Positions 1-7,838 of a DNA stretch of 64,000 bases are shown here, piece by piece (the first letter of the stretch is position 1; the number at the start of each line of letters is the position of its first letter). The stretch comes from Micromonospora sp. WMMA1363 (GTDB lineage: Bacteria; Actinomycetota; Actinomycetes; Mycobacteriales; Micromonosporaceae): assembly GCF_030345795.1 (NCBI RefSeq), contig NZ_JAUALB010000001.1, forward strand, positions 2,289,001 to 2,353,000. Reading direction: 5' to 3'. The notes below the pieces were generated by a model, which had not been told where the DNA came from, made no database searches, and saw only the letters and a program-made list of their open reading frames with translations. The position numbers were made by a program, and so were the translations under genes.

Positions 1-105
1 CCAGCGGCAGCCACAGCTCAACCACGCGCACCCCGGCCAGCCGGTATACCAGCTGCCTGGATCAGGTCCATGCCGGGCGTCACGGGCGGTCCGCGTCGGC
101 CGCAC

Positions 106-432
106 TCATCCGTCGCGGAGGCGGCGCAGCACCCCGATCAGGTCCCGGGTGACTCCGTCGACGAGGAACAGCTTGTCGCGGCTGGCCGCACCGGCGCGCA
201 ACGCGACCGCCGCTGGGCGAACGCCCAACGCGTCGGCCACCGCCCGCCGGGCCGCCTCGGTGGCTCGGCCGTCCACCGCGGGGGCGGTCACCGCGACGAC
301 GAGGGCGGGACCGTGCGGGCCGTCGAAACGGCCACCGACACGGGCACGGGCGGAGCCCGGCTTGACCCGGACCGCGACGGTAAGCGGCTCACCGGAATCC
401 GGCGCGGCGCGGCCGGCCCGCGGGTCAGCCAC
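106..432 (-). CDS. DUF167 (YggU-like) family protein
   Basis: A small protein of about 108 residues matching the DUF167/YggU family, whose biochemical role is unknown. The recognisable core is the early strand with VAVRVKPGSARARVGG and the later segment with DGRATEAARRAVADALGV and SRDKLFLVDG, as in family members of about 100 residues. The frame stays open upstream to 600, but that part overlaps the preceding gene out of frame and reads as low-complexity sequence. I therefore place the start at a GTG near 432 or 438, overlapping the upstream gene's stop by a few bases. It is the last gene of the run after divIVA, where actinobacteria often carry DUF167. Function is not known; family assignment is good, start is approximate. 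Confidence 0.75.
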   Translation of the reverse strand: MADPRAGRAAPDSGEPLTVAVRVKPGSARARVGGRFDGPHGPALVVAVTAPAVDGRATEAARRAVADALGVRPAAVALRAGAASRDKLFLVDGVTRDLIGVLRRLRDG

Positions 433-1024
433 CCGCACCGCCGCTGGGGAGCCACCCACCCTCGGCCAGCGGGGCGGCGGCCGGTCCACAGCTGGCGCAG
501 GGCGTGAAGCCGAGCTCGACGGCCTCGGCCACCGGTAGCGGCTCGTGCGCCCACCCGTCGAGGTTCGGACACCCGTCACGGTGGTACCGGGGGCGCCCAT
601 CGATCACCCGCACCTGATGGTCGAGGCGGGCCAGCCGCGCGGCGTTCTGTGGAGGGACCTCCTGCACGGCCGGCTCGTCACCGGTCGGTCGGCCCGAGGG
701 CGGGGTGTCGGCAGCCGGCGGATCGGGTGGTTGCCGCCACCCGACGCCGCCGTCGTCCGTTGCTTGAGGAACGGGTGGGGCGGGGATGCTCGAGCCCGGG
801 CCGGTCCCGTGCCCGTCGGCCGTGGTGGGCTGGCGGGTGCGGGACCGGATCCGCTCCGCCGTCGCCCGCGCCGCGGCCACCTGGCGGGCACCCGCGACCA
901 GCGCGACGGCGGCCAGCAGGCTGGCCGCGATGGAGACGACCAGCAACAGGCTGGTGCCGCTGGCCAGGCCGATCACCAGCAGCACCACCGCGAGAAGGAT
1001 GAGCAGGAGACTGGCGATTATCAC
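425..1024 (-). CDS. Membrane protein with C-terminal Cys/His motif, unknown function
   Basis: A 199-residue protein of unknown function directly downstream of divIVA. Residues about 1-45 form two closely spaced hydrophobic segments, followed by a basic stretch and a Pro/Gly-rich, low-complexity linker (about 60-130). The C-terminal 50 residues change character: RYHRDGCPNLDGW is followed by FTPCASCGP, giving one His and three Cys spaced like a small metal site (H-x3-C ... C-x2-C). That site is my inference from the spacing, not a recognised family. Position after divIVA and before DUF167 suggests co-transcription with the division genes. It could be a polar or septal accessory protein, but nothing in the sequence proves it. 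Confidence 0.7.
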   Translation of the reverse strand: MIIASLLLILLAVVLLVIGLASGTSLLLVVSIAASLLAAVALVAGARQVAAARATAERIRSRTRQPTTADGHGTGPGSSIPAPPVPQATDDGGVGWRQPPDPPAADTPPSGRPTGDEPAVQEVPPQNAARLARLDHQVRVIDGRPRYHRDGCPNLDGWAHEPLPVAEAVELGFTPCASCGPAAAPLAEGGWLPSGGAGG

Positions 1025-1084
1025 GGCTCACCCCCGCCGCGTCGCACCGATGCGCCGAGGCCGACGACCGTCGCCGGCCGGTGA

Positions 1085-1888
1085 TCAGCGACCGGATTCC
1101 AGGGCGCCGGAACGACCGCCACCGTAGGAGTTAGCGAGACCGGCCGTGGCGAGGCCGTTGCCGCCAGCGACACGACCGCCACTGTCGGTCCGGTTCATCT
1201 CGACATCCAAGCCCTGGCCACGACCGTCGAGGTCACGCAACTGACTCTCGAGGTAGGCCTTGAGGCGGGTGCGGTACTCGCGCTCGAACTGCTTGAGCTC
1301 CTCGATGTGCTTCTGCAGGGCGGTGCGCTTGGCGTCGAGACCACCCATGGCCTCCTGGTGCCGCTGCCGGGCGTCACGCTCGAGGGCGTCGGCCTTGGCG
1401 CGCGCCTCACGGGTGACCTCCTCGGCCTTGGTACGGGCCTCGGAGAGCAGCTGGTCAGCCTCGCGGCGGGCGTCGGAAACGTGGTCGTCTGCCGTCCGCT
1501 GAGCCATCATCAGCACCCTCAGCGCCTGCTGCTCGCCGTCGGCACCCGCCGCCGGGCCACCGCCGGCGCGGACCTGCTCCAGCTCCGCCTGCATCGCACG
1601 GGCAGCCTGCTCGGCGGCGGCCTTGTCCCGCTGCACCCGGTCGAGCTGGGTCTTGACCTCGTTGAGCTCGGCGGCGAGCCGGGCATCGCCACCGGGACCG
1701 GCGGGGGCGCCGCCGCGGCCGCCGCGCTCCACCTGGGCGCGCAGTTCGTTGTTCTCCTCGATGAGACGGGCGAGCTCGCGCTCGACCTCGTCCAGGAAGG
1801 CGTCGACCTCCTCCTCGTCATACCCCCGCTTGCCGATCGGCGGTTTCTTGAAGGCGACGTTGTGTACGTCGGCCGGGGTCAGCGGCAT
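1085..1888 (-). CDS. divIVA: Polar growth/division scaffold DivIVA (Wag31)
   Basis: DivIVA/Wag31 binds curved membrane at cell poles and organises tip growth and wall synthesis in actinobacteria. The 267-residue product begins [19 protein letters not shown], the conserved DivIVA lipid-binding N-terminus, followed by [19 protein letters not shown]. It then has long heptad-rich coiled coil (about 35-75 and 90-230) separated by a Gly/Ala-rich insert, and a Gly-rich tail. An in-frame ATG at 1933 overlaps the yggT stop and would add 15 residues. I prefer 1888 because homology starts there and a GAGGAG ribosome site lies just upstream. It follows sepF and yggT, the usual actinobacterial order. Confidence 0.95.
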   Translation of the reverse strand: MPLTPADVHNVAFKKPPIGKRGYDEEEVDAFLDEVERELARLIEENNELRAQVERGGRGGAPAGPGGDARLAAELNEVKTQLDRVQRDKAAAEQAARAMQAELEQVRAGGGPAAGADGEQQALRVLMMAQRTADDHVSDARREADQLLSEARTKAEEVTREARAKADALERDARQRHQEAMGGLDAKRTALQKHIEELKQFEREYRTRLKAYLESQLRDLDGRGQGLDVEMNRTDSGGRVAGGNGLATAGLANSYGGGRSGALESGR

Positions 1889-1932
1889 CGAAACTCCTCG
1901 GGTCAGTTGCGGCCGCGAAAGCGCGTCGGTCA

Positions 1933-2259
1933 TCAGGCGGTCCTGATGATCGCCGGTTCTAACACAAACCTCATCAGCACGAACAGGATAACCAGGAGCA
2001 CAAGGGAGGCCAGGTCGATGCTCACGGTACCAATTCGCAGCGGAGGGATCACACGCCTCAACGCGTGGAGAGGGGGATCAGTGACGCTCCACACGGTTTC
2101 CAGTCCGGCCGAGGCGCCACGTCCCGGTTGCCACCGCCGGCCGTACTGAAGAACGGCGCTCAACACGAATCGGGACAGAAGAAGCAAAAGGAAGACATAT
2201 AGGATCAGGTACAGAACCTGGAACACGATCGACAACACGACAGGCGACGTCCCTTGCAC
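1933..2259 (-). CDS. yggT: YggT family membrane protein (YlmG)
   Basis: A 108-residue integral membrane protein of the YggT/YlmG family. Two hydrophobic spans (about 10-35 and 78-105) flank a polar loop carrying the family-typical segment with [17 protein letters not shown]. YggT proteins sit in the sepF-divIVA neighbourhood in Gram-positive bacteria and chloroplasts and are linked to division-site or nucleoid organisation, but no reaction is known. The stop shares bases with an ATG in the divIVA frame (TGATG), which may couple translation. It lies 10 bases after sepF, so one transcript is likely. Confidence 0.92.
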   Translation of the reverse strand: MQGTSPVVLSIVFQVLYLILYVFLLLLLSRFVLSAVLQYGRRWQPGRGASAGLETVWSVTDPPLHALRRVIPPLRIGTVSIDLASLVLLVILFVLMRFVLEPAIIRTA

Positions 2260-2269
2260 TCGGGCGGGA

Positions 2270-2962
2270 TCAACTGAGACTGAAAAAGCCGCCCTCAGCG
2301 ATCTTGGCCTTGTCCTCCGCAGTGACCTGGACGTTGGCCGGTGAGAGCAGGAACACCCGATTGGTCACGCGCTCGATGGTACCGCGCAGCCCGAAGGCCA
2401 GACCCGCGGCGAAATCGACCAGCCGCCGGGCGTCCGCTTCGTCCATCTCGGTGAGGTTGATGATCACCGGAACGCCGTCGCGGAAGTGCTCGCCGATGGT
2501 GCGCGCCTCGCGGTAGGTGGTGGGGTGCAGCGTGGTGATCTGGTACCGCTGCTCCTCGTCCGCCGCGGCCATGCGCTCACGGACCTGCGTCTGCGGTGCC
2601 AGGGCCAGGCTGTCGCGGGTGTGGTAGGTCAGGGCACCCGACGTCTCGGAGCCGACGGACCGGGTGATGGACCGGACGCTGGACCGCTCCATCCGCTCCG
2701 ACCGCTCGGCCTCGGCCCGCTCGCCGTCACCCGACCGCGCGGCCCGCTCGGTGAGCCGGCCCCGGTCACCGAGCCGCGGCCGGGGCGCCGGGGGATCCTC
2801 GGCGTCGTCCTCGTCCTCGTCGGCGAACTCCTCGGCGTACCGGCTCGACCGGTACCGCGAGTCGCGGTAGCCGCCCTTGTCGTAGCCACCGTCGTCGTAT
2901 GCCCGCTCGTCGTCCTCCTCGACCAGACCGAGCCAGACCCCCGCCTTGCGCAGCGCACCCAT
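2270..2962 (-). CDS. sepF: Cell division protein SepF
   Basis: SepF anchors and bundles FtsZ at the membrane; it is the main early Z-ring anchor in actinobacteria, which lack FtsA. The 230-residue product starts [20 protein letters not shown], the short amphipathic membrane-targeting helix. A long acidic/Arg-rich disordered linker (about 25-135) follows, then the SepF core (about 140-230) with [39 protein letters not shown] and a terminal GGFFSLS. An in-frame upstream extension to 3088 exists but reads as non-homologous sequence, so 2962 is chosen. Neighbours are yggS upstream and yggT downstream. Confidence 0.95.
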   Translation of the reverse strand: MGALRKAGVWLGLVEEDDERAYDDGGYDKGGYRDSRYRSSRYAEEFADEDEDDAEDPPAPRPRLGDRGRLTERAARSGDGERAEAERSERMERSSVRSITRSVGSETSGALTYHTRDSLALAPQTQVRERMAAADEEQRYQITTLHPTTYREARTIGEHFRDGVPVIINLTEMDEADARRLVDFAAGLAFGLRGTIERVTNRVFLLSPANVQVTAEDKAKIAEGGFFSLS

Positions 2963-3155
2963 CCCGCGCCCTTCCCGTCCGCCGTGCGGCACGCGCCCCC
3001 GTGCCGTGTCGCCTGTCGCAAGTGGATCATCTCTGCCCACCGGACCGAACCGGCAATCCCACAGCGCGCGATTCGCGTCGCCCGCCACGACCCCCGATCC
3101 GGGATGCCGCCCTCACCAAACAACACCGTTGTAATTTGCTCCTCCGGCGGCCAGG

Positions 3156-3902
3156 CTACCGCAGCGTGGAACGCATTCCGAGCAACGCGCTGCCCACCCG
3201 GACTTGTGTCGCGCCGTACCTGATCGCCGTTTCCAGGTCACCGCTCATTCCCGCCGAAAGCGCCGTCGCCGCCGGATACTGAGCGCGGAATCCGGCGGCC
3301 ACCTCCGCCAGCCGGGCGAACGCCCGCTCCGGTTCCCAGCCCTGCGGCGCCACCGCCATCAGGCCGCCGAGCCGCAGCCCGGAGGCGCCGACCACCGCCT
3401 CGGCCACCGGGTCGAGCCCGACGTCGGGGTCGGCGGACCCGGGCAGCGCGCCGCCGCGGGCAGCTGCACCGTCGATGCTGACCTGGACGAGTACATCCAC
3501 CGGCCGATCCCGGCCGGCCGCCGATGCCGCATCCAGTGCCCGCGCCAGCCGGACACTGTCGACAGACTGCACCACGTCGGCGTACCGGACCACCGACTTC
3601 GCCTTGTTGCGCTGCAGCTGGCCGATGAAGTGCCACCGGGGCGCCGCCCCGGCCGCCGCCACCTCGGCCGCCTTGGCGGACGCCTCCTGGTCGCGGTTCT
3701 CCCCCACATCGGTGACCCCGAGCCCGGCCAGCGCGACCACGTCGCCGGCCGGGTACGTCTTGGTCACCGCGATCATGGTCACCTCGTCGCGGTCCCGGCC
3801 CGCGGCGGCACAGGCGTCGGCGATCCGGGCGCGGACCCGGGCGAGGCCGGCGGCGAGTTCGACCCGCCGGTCGGGGCGTACCGGGGCGGAGCTGTCGGTC
3901 AT
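3156..3902 (-). CDS. yggS: PLP homeostasis protein YggS/PROSC family
   Basis: A 248-residue, alanine-racemase-like TIM-barrel protein of the YggS/PROSC family, which binds pyridoxal 5'-phosphate without a known catalytic activity and buffers the PLP pool. The cofactor lysine is expected in IAVTKTYPAGDV (about residues 44-55). Other family marks are GVTDVGENRDQEASAKA, RWHFIGQLQRNKAK and the C-terminal LSAGMSGDLETAIRYGATQVRVG. It begins 9 bases after the ftsZ stop. In many actinobacteria a pgeF (YfiH) gene sits between ftsZ and yggS; none is present here. Confidence 0.93.
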   Translation of the reverse strand: MTDSSAPVRPDRRVELAAGLARVRARIADACAAAGRDRDEVTMIAVTKTYPAGDVVALAGLGVTDVGENRDQEASAKAAEVAAAGAAPRWHFIGQLQRNKAKSVVRYADVVQSVDSVRLARALDAASAAGRDRPVDVLVQVSIDGAAARGGALPGSADPDVGLDPVAEAVVGASGLRLGGLMAVAPQGWEPERAFARLAEVAAGFRAQYPAATALSAGMSGDLETAIRYGATQVRVGSALLGMRSTLR

Positions 3903-3911
3903 CAGCAGGAC

Positions 3912-5027
3912 TCAGGATCCGTTCTTGAGGAAATCGGGAACGTCGACATCGTCGAAGAGGACCCGGCGGGGTGACGGCTGCGGGGCTGGTACGGCGACCG
4001 GTGGCGGGACCGGTGTGGCAGGCTGCGCTGGCTGGTTCTGGTTGGTCTTGCGCGCCGGCTCGGTCGCCTTGTACGCGGGAGCACCGCCGTCGAAGCCGGC
4101 CGCGATGACGGTGACCCGCACCTCGTCGCCGAGCGCGTCGTCGATGACCGCGCCGAAGATGATGTTCGCGTCCGGGTGCGCCGCGTCGGTGACCAACTGA
4201 GCGGCATCGTTGATCTCGAACAGGCCGAGGTCGGAACCGCCGGCGATGGAGAGCAGAACGCCCCGCGCACCGTCCATACTCTGCTCCAGCAGTGGACTCG
4301 AGATGGCCGCCTCGGCCGCCTCCACCGCACGGTTCTCCCCGCGGGCGCTGCCGATGCCCATGAGGGCGCTGCCGGCGCCGCTCATGACGCTCTTGACGTC
4401 GGCGAAGTCCAGATTGATCAGACCCGGGGTGGTGATCAGGTCGGTGATCCCCTGAACGCCGGAGAGAAGCACCTGGTCCGCCGTCCGGAAGGCGTCCATC
4501 ATGGAGATGTTGCGGTCGCCGAGTGCGAGCAGCCGGTCGTTCGGGATCACGATCAGCGTGTCGCACTGGTTACGCAACTCGTCGATGCCGGCCTCGGCCT
4601 GCACCTGGCGGCGCTTGCCCTCGAAGGAGAACGGCCGGGTGACCACACCGATGGTGAGCGCGCCGAGCTTGCGGGCGATGTTCGCCACCACGGGCGCCCC
4701 ACCGGTACCCGTGCCGCCGCCCTCGCCGCAGGTCACGAAGACCATGTCGGCTCCCTTGAGGACCTCCTCGATCTCGTCACGGTGGTCCTCGGCGGCGTTC
4801 TTGCCGACATCCGGATTGGCCCCGGCGCCCAGACCACGGGTCAGCTCCCGGCCGACGTCGAGCTTGACGTCGGCGTCGCTCATCAGCAGCGCCTGCGCAT
4901 CGGTGTTGATCGCGATGAACTCGACGCCCTTGAGCCCAACCTCGATCATTCGGTTGACGGCGTTCACGCCACCGCCCCCGATGCCGACGACCTTGATGAC
5001 CGCCAGGTAGTTGTGCGGAGGTGTCAT
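3912..5027 (-). CDS. ftsZ: Cell division GTPase FtsZ
   Basis: FtsZ, the tubulin-like GTPase that polymerises into the Z ring. The 371-residue product contains [13 protein letters not shown] (about 15-27), the tubulin signature [12 protein letters not shown] (101-112), the T7 region NLDFADVK (about 205) and a Pro/Gln-rich linker. The C-terminal peptide DVDVPDFLK is the contact for SepF and other partners. The longer frame to 5108 is not homologous. The ATG at 5027 has an AAAGGA ribosome site and matches family N-termini ([20 protein letters not shown]). It has its own upstream intergenic region with a promoter and palindrome, consistent with ftsZ having dedicated promoters in actinomycetes. 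Confidence 0.98.
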   Translation of the reverse strand: MTPPHNYLAVIKVVGIGGGGVNAVNRMIEVGLKGVEFIAINTDAQALLMSDADVKLDVGRELTRGLGAGANPDVGKNAAEDHRDEIEEVLKGADMVFVTCGEGGGTGTGGAPVVANIARKLGALTIGVVTRPFSFEGKRRQVQAEAGIDELRNQCDTLIVIPNDRLLALGDRNISMMDAFRTADQVLLSGVQGITDLITTPGLINLDFADVKSVMSGAGSALMGIGSARGENRAVEAAEAAISSPLLEQSMDGARGVLLSIAGGSDLGLFEINDAAQLVTDAAHPDANIIFGAVIDDALGDEVRVTVIAAGFDGGAPAYKATEPARKTNQNQPAQPATPVPPPVAVPAPQPSPRRVLFDDVDVPDFLKNGS

Positions 5028-5134
5028 CTGAAGGTCCTTTCCCCCTCGAGATTGGCATGGGCGGGCCCACACGGCTTGGCCGGATAGCGGTCGACGGGCG
5101 CTGTTCACCAGCAGGGGCTCGGGCCTAAACCCTC

Positions 5135-5165
5135 ACCCTCTACTAGAGGGTTACAGTTATGTCAA
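5135..5165 (-). promoter_or_regulatory. ftsZ promoter with 17-bp palindrome
   Basis: Read on the minus strand, TTGACA (5160-5165) is followed after 17 bases by TAGAGG (5137-5142), a good -35 and a fair -10 for a housekeeping sigma. A perfect palindrome, ACCCTCTA-C-TAGAGGGT on the plus strand (5135-5151, 8-bp arms with a 1-base centre), covers the -10 and half of the spacer. It is therefore well placed for an operator. The start codon of ftsZ is about 100 bases downstream. The bound protein is unknown; a MerR-type regulator such as FtsR is one guess. Confidence 0.6.
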
Positions 5166-5255
5166 CCACTGATCCTCTTCGGGGCAAGGTAAGCGCCCCG
5201 GCCCGATGAGCCAAGCAACCACGCGGCGTGTCGTCGCCTTCGGACACCTCACACC

Positions 5256-6074
5256 TCACCGGAAGGTCACCACGTCGGGAGCACTGACGTCGATCGTCGC
5301 CGCCTCCCGGTCCAGCAACGCGGTGGTCACCCGCGCCTTGTCCTCTCCCCGGGTCGCGTCACCCCACACGACCCGCCGCTCCCCACGCAGGTGCAGCGTG
5401 ATCCGGGCAATACCCTCGACGGTCACGTCCACCAGCTCGGCGCGCAACCGCGGGGTGAGCGCGGCGAGCACTTCCAGAGCCGCCTGGGTGTCCGAATCCG
5501 CCGGACCGGGTGCCGCCAGCCGGACCAGCGGCAGGCCCTCGGGGCGTTGCGACAGGGTCCGGAAGACCACCCCCGCCCGGTCGACGACGACGAACCGCCC
5601 GCCCCGCGGCACCGCCGCCACGCCGGTCCGCTCGGTCACCCGCACCACCAGCACGTCCGGCCAGTCCCGAGTGACCTCCGCCCGCTCGACCGCAGGCAGA
5701 TCCCCGATCCGCCCGGCGGTGCCGGCCAGGTCGACCCGCGCCAGCGGCGTCCCGTCGGCCACCCCGGCGGCGTCCCGCACCTGCACCGGCGTGACCAGCT
5801 CCGCGCCCTCCACCCGCACCTCGCGCACCCCGAACAACCCGGTCCCGAGCAACGTCCACACGACGAAACCGGCAAACGCGAGCACGCCGGCCGCGACCGC
5901 CCAGGGCAGCGCCGCCCGCATCCGGCGCTGCCGGGCGCGGGCCATGAACCGGCGGGTGGACGCGGGTACGGCGTCGCTGCCGGCCCTGACCAGCTGCCAG
6001 CGGCGGGTCGGGCCCCGACGGCCGGAACCACCGTCGGCGCCGGTCGTGCGCCCGCGGGCGGGCCCCGGACTCAT
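5256..6074 (-). CDS. ftsQ: Cell division protein FtsQ
   Basis: FtsQ is the bitopic divisome protein that recruits FtsB/FtsL and septal synthase. The 272-residue product has a basic cytoplasmic N-terminus, one membrane span (about 56-77, ALPWAVAAGVLAFAGFVVW) and a POTRA domain beginning FGVREVRVEGAELVT (about 81-150). The FtsQ beta domain follows, with VVVDRAGVVF and the strand ITLHLRGERRVVWGD. The ATG at 6074 shares ATGA with the murC stop, so translation is coupled. The frame extends upstream to 6308, but that portion lies inside murC in another frame and is not homologous. ftsQ directly precedes ftsZ, the standard actinobacterial order. Confidence 0.95.
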   Translation of the reverse strand: MSPGPARGRTTGADGGSGRRGPTRRWQLVRAGSDAVPASTRRFMARARQRRMRAALPWAVAAGVLAFAGFVVWTLLGTGLFGVREVRVEGAELVTPVQVRDAAGVADGTPLARVDLAGTAGRIGDLPAVERAEVTRDWPDVLVVRVTERTGVAAVPRGGRFVVVDRAGVVFRTLSQRPEGLPLVRLAAPGPADSDTQAALEVLAALTPRLRAELVDVTVEGIARITLHLRGERRVVWGDATRGEDKARVTTALLDREAATIDVSAPDVVTFR

Positions 6075-7594
6075 CCGGCGGAGGCGTCCGGCACCGCGCC
6101 ACCCGCGGAACCGGGAACGGTGCCTCCGATCGTTGTCGCGCCACCGGCCTCGCTGCCCGGCACCGTGCCGACGGACAAGCCCTCGCCCCGCACCGACAAG
6201 GCGTCGAGGAGCTGGTCGCCCATGAGCGAGATGGGCGGAGCACCCATCGTCACCACCACGTCGCCCGGCCGGGCCCGCTGGGCGACCTCCGCCGGCACCG
6301 CGTCCCACGAGTCGACGAAGACCTTCCGGTCGCCCGGCAGCCGCACCACCTCGATCAGCGCCGCCGAACCCTCCCCCGGCCCGCGCAGCTCGCCTGGGCC
6401 GAAGACCTCCAGCAGCACCAGCTCGTCGGCGACGGCGAGGGCCTCGGCGATCTCCGCCTGCAGATCCCGGGTCCGGTAGAGCCGGTACGGCTGGAACACC
6501 ACGATCAGTCGGCCGTCGCCGGCCACCTCGCGCAGGGTCCGCAACGCGAGCGTCATCGACGTCGGGTGATAGGCGTACTCGTCGTAGACCAGGACGTCGT
6601 CCGCGACACCCTTGCGCTCGAAGCGCCGCCGAACGCCGGGGAAAGCCGCCAGCGCGGCCTCCGCCGCTGACAGCGGCAGGTCCAGCACATACGCGGCGAG
6701 CACCGCCGAAGCACTGTTGAGCCCCATGTGCCGGCCGGGCACCGGCAGCCGGAACTCGCCCAACGACCGGCCGTCGGTCTCGGCGAGGTAGCGGACCCCC
6801 TTGGCCGAAGACGCCATCTCGGTCAGCCGCAGGTCGGCGTCGGCCGACGTGCCGTACGTGTACACCCGCCGGCCCTCGGCGCGCAGCGTCTCGGCCAGCC
6901 GCCGGCCGCCCGCGTCGTCGGCGCAGGTGATGATGAACCCGTCCGGGTCGGTGAGCCGGGCGAACTCGGCGAACGCCGCTTCCAGGGCGGCCAGGTCCCC
7001 GTACGTGTTGAGGTGATCCGCCTCGACATTGGTGATGATCGAGACAAACGGCCGGTAGATGAGGAAAGACCGGTCGCTCTCGTCAGCCTCCACCACGAAG
7101 TACTCGCCCGTGCCGTGGTGCGCGCCGGAGCCGACCTCGGAGATCTCCCCACCGATCACGAAGGACGGGTCCACGCCGGCCTGCTGGAGCACCATGGTCA
7201 CCATCGACGTGGTGGTGGTCTTGCCGTGGGTGCCCGCCACCGCGACGGTCCGGCGGCCGGTCATCGCCGCGGCGAGCGCCTCGGAGCGGTGCAACACCCG
7301 CAGGCCACGGCGGCGTGCCTCGACCATCTCCAGGTGGTCCTGCGGGATCGCCGAGGAGTAGACGACCGTGTCCACACCGTCGAGGTTGGCCGCCTCGTGG
7401 CTCATGTGGATCGTGCCGCCCAACGCGCGCAGGCCGGTCAGGGACGGCCACTCGCGCAGCTCGCTGCCGGAGACCGGGATGCCGCGGGTCAGGAAGAGCC
7501 GGGCCAGGCCGCTCATGCCGACCCCGCCCACCCCGATCAGGTGGATCGTGCCCAGGTCCTCGGCGGTCAGCGTGCCGGCCGGGGTGAACTGCAT
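6071..7594 (-). CDS. murC: UDP-N-acetylmuramate--L-alanine ligase MurC
   Basis: MurC adds L-Ala to UDP-MurNAc in the cytoplasm, the first peptide step of peptidoglycan synthesis. The 507-residue product shows the N-terminal UDP-binding glycine loop HLIGVGGVGMSGLARLF (about 18-34), the ATP loop GTHGKTTTTS (121-130), the central EADESDRSF and the downstream VYDEYAYHPTSMT typical of MurC. The start at 7594 (MQFTPAGTLTAEDL) is just downstream of the 59-bp repeat tract; frames reaching further upstream only translate those repeats. In place of the murB-ftsQ order of many bacteria, murC is followed directly by ftsQ. Confidence 0.95.
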   Translation of the reverse strand: MQFTPAGTLTAEDLGTIHLIGVGGVGMSGLARLFLTRGIPVSGSELREWPSLTGLRALGGTIHMSHEAANLDGVDTVVYSSAIPQDHLEMVEARRRGLRVLHRSEALAAAMTGRRTVAVAGTHGKTTTTSMVTMVLQQAGVDPSFVIGGEISEVGSGAHHGTGEYFVVEADESDRSFLIYRPFVSIITNVEADHLNTYGDLAALEAAFAEFARLTDPDGFIITCADDAGGRRLAETLRAEGRRVYTYGTSADADLRLTEMASSAKGVRYLAETDGRSLGEFRLPVPGRHMGLNSASAVLAAYVLDLPLSAAEAALAAFPGVRRRFERKGVADDVLVYDEYAYHPTSMTLALRTLREVAGDGRLIVVFQPYRLYRTRDLQAEIAEALAVADELVLLEVFGPGELRGPGEGSAALIEVVRLPGDRKVFVDSWDAVPAEVAQRARPGDVVVTMGAPPISLMGDQLLDALSVRGEGLSVGTVPGSEAGGATTIGGTVPGSAGGAVPDASAG

Positions 7595-7602
7595 GGTCAC
7601 CG

Positions 7603-7838
7603 GACCAGCCCTTCGTTCGCGACTGCGGGGCTCCGCTGCGCTGCACTCCTCGCGCTCACCCGACCAGCCTTTCGTTCGCGACTGCGGAGCTCCGCTGCGC
7701 TGCACTCCTCGCGCTCACCCGACCAGCCTTTCGTTCGCGACTGCGGAGCTCCGCTGCGCTGCACTCCTCGCGCTCACCCGACCAGCCTTTCGTTCGCGAC
7801 TGCGGGGCTCCGCTGCGCTGCACTCCTCGCGCTCACCG
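7603..7838. repeat. Four tandem 59-bp repeats between murG and murC
   Basis: Four consecutive copies of a 59-bp unit start at 7603, 7662, 7721 and 7780 and differ at only a few positions (for example GCGGGGCTCC versus GCGGAGCTCC). Each holds CTTTCGTTCGCGACTGCGG and CACTCCTCGCGCTCACC. The murG stop codon (7833-7835) lies in the last copy and the murC start lies 8 bases beyond the first. Because 59 is not a multiple of three, successive copies read in different frames, so the tract is not a repeat protein. On the coding strand each copy contains GAGGAGTG, resembling a ribosome-binding site. Confidence 0.93.

Noticed and set aside
1..105. Partial gene at the left edge
   Set aside because: Frames are open on both strands but none shows family features, and no gene end can be placed; nothing was annotated.
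1889..1933. Upstream start of divIVA at 1933
   Set aside because: Although it overlaps the yggT stop, conserved DivIVA sequence and a good ribosome site begin at 1888.
3238..4566. Long minus-strand frame across ftsZ and yggS
   Set aside because: It is an Arg/Gly/Pro-rich shadow frame of two well-conserved genes, as expected in high-GC DNA.
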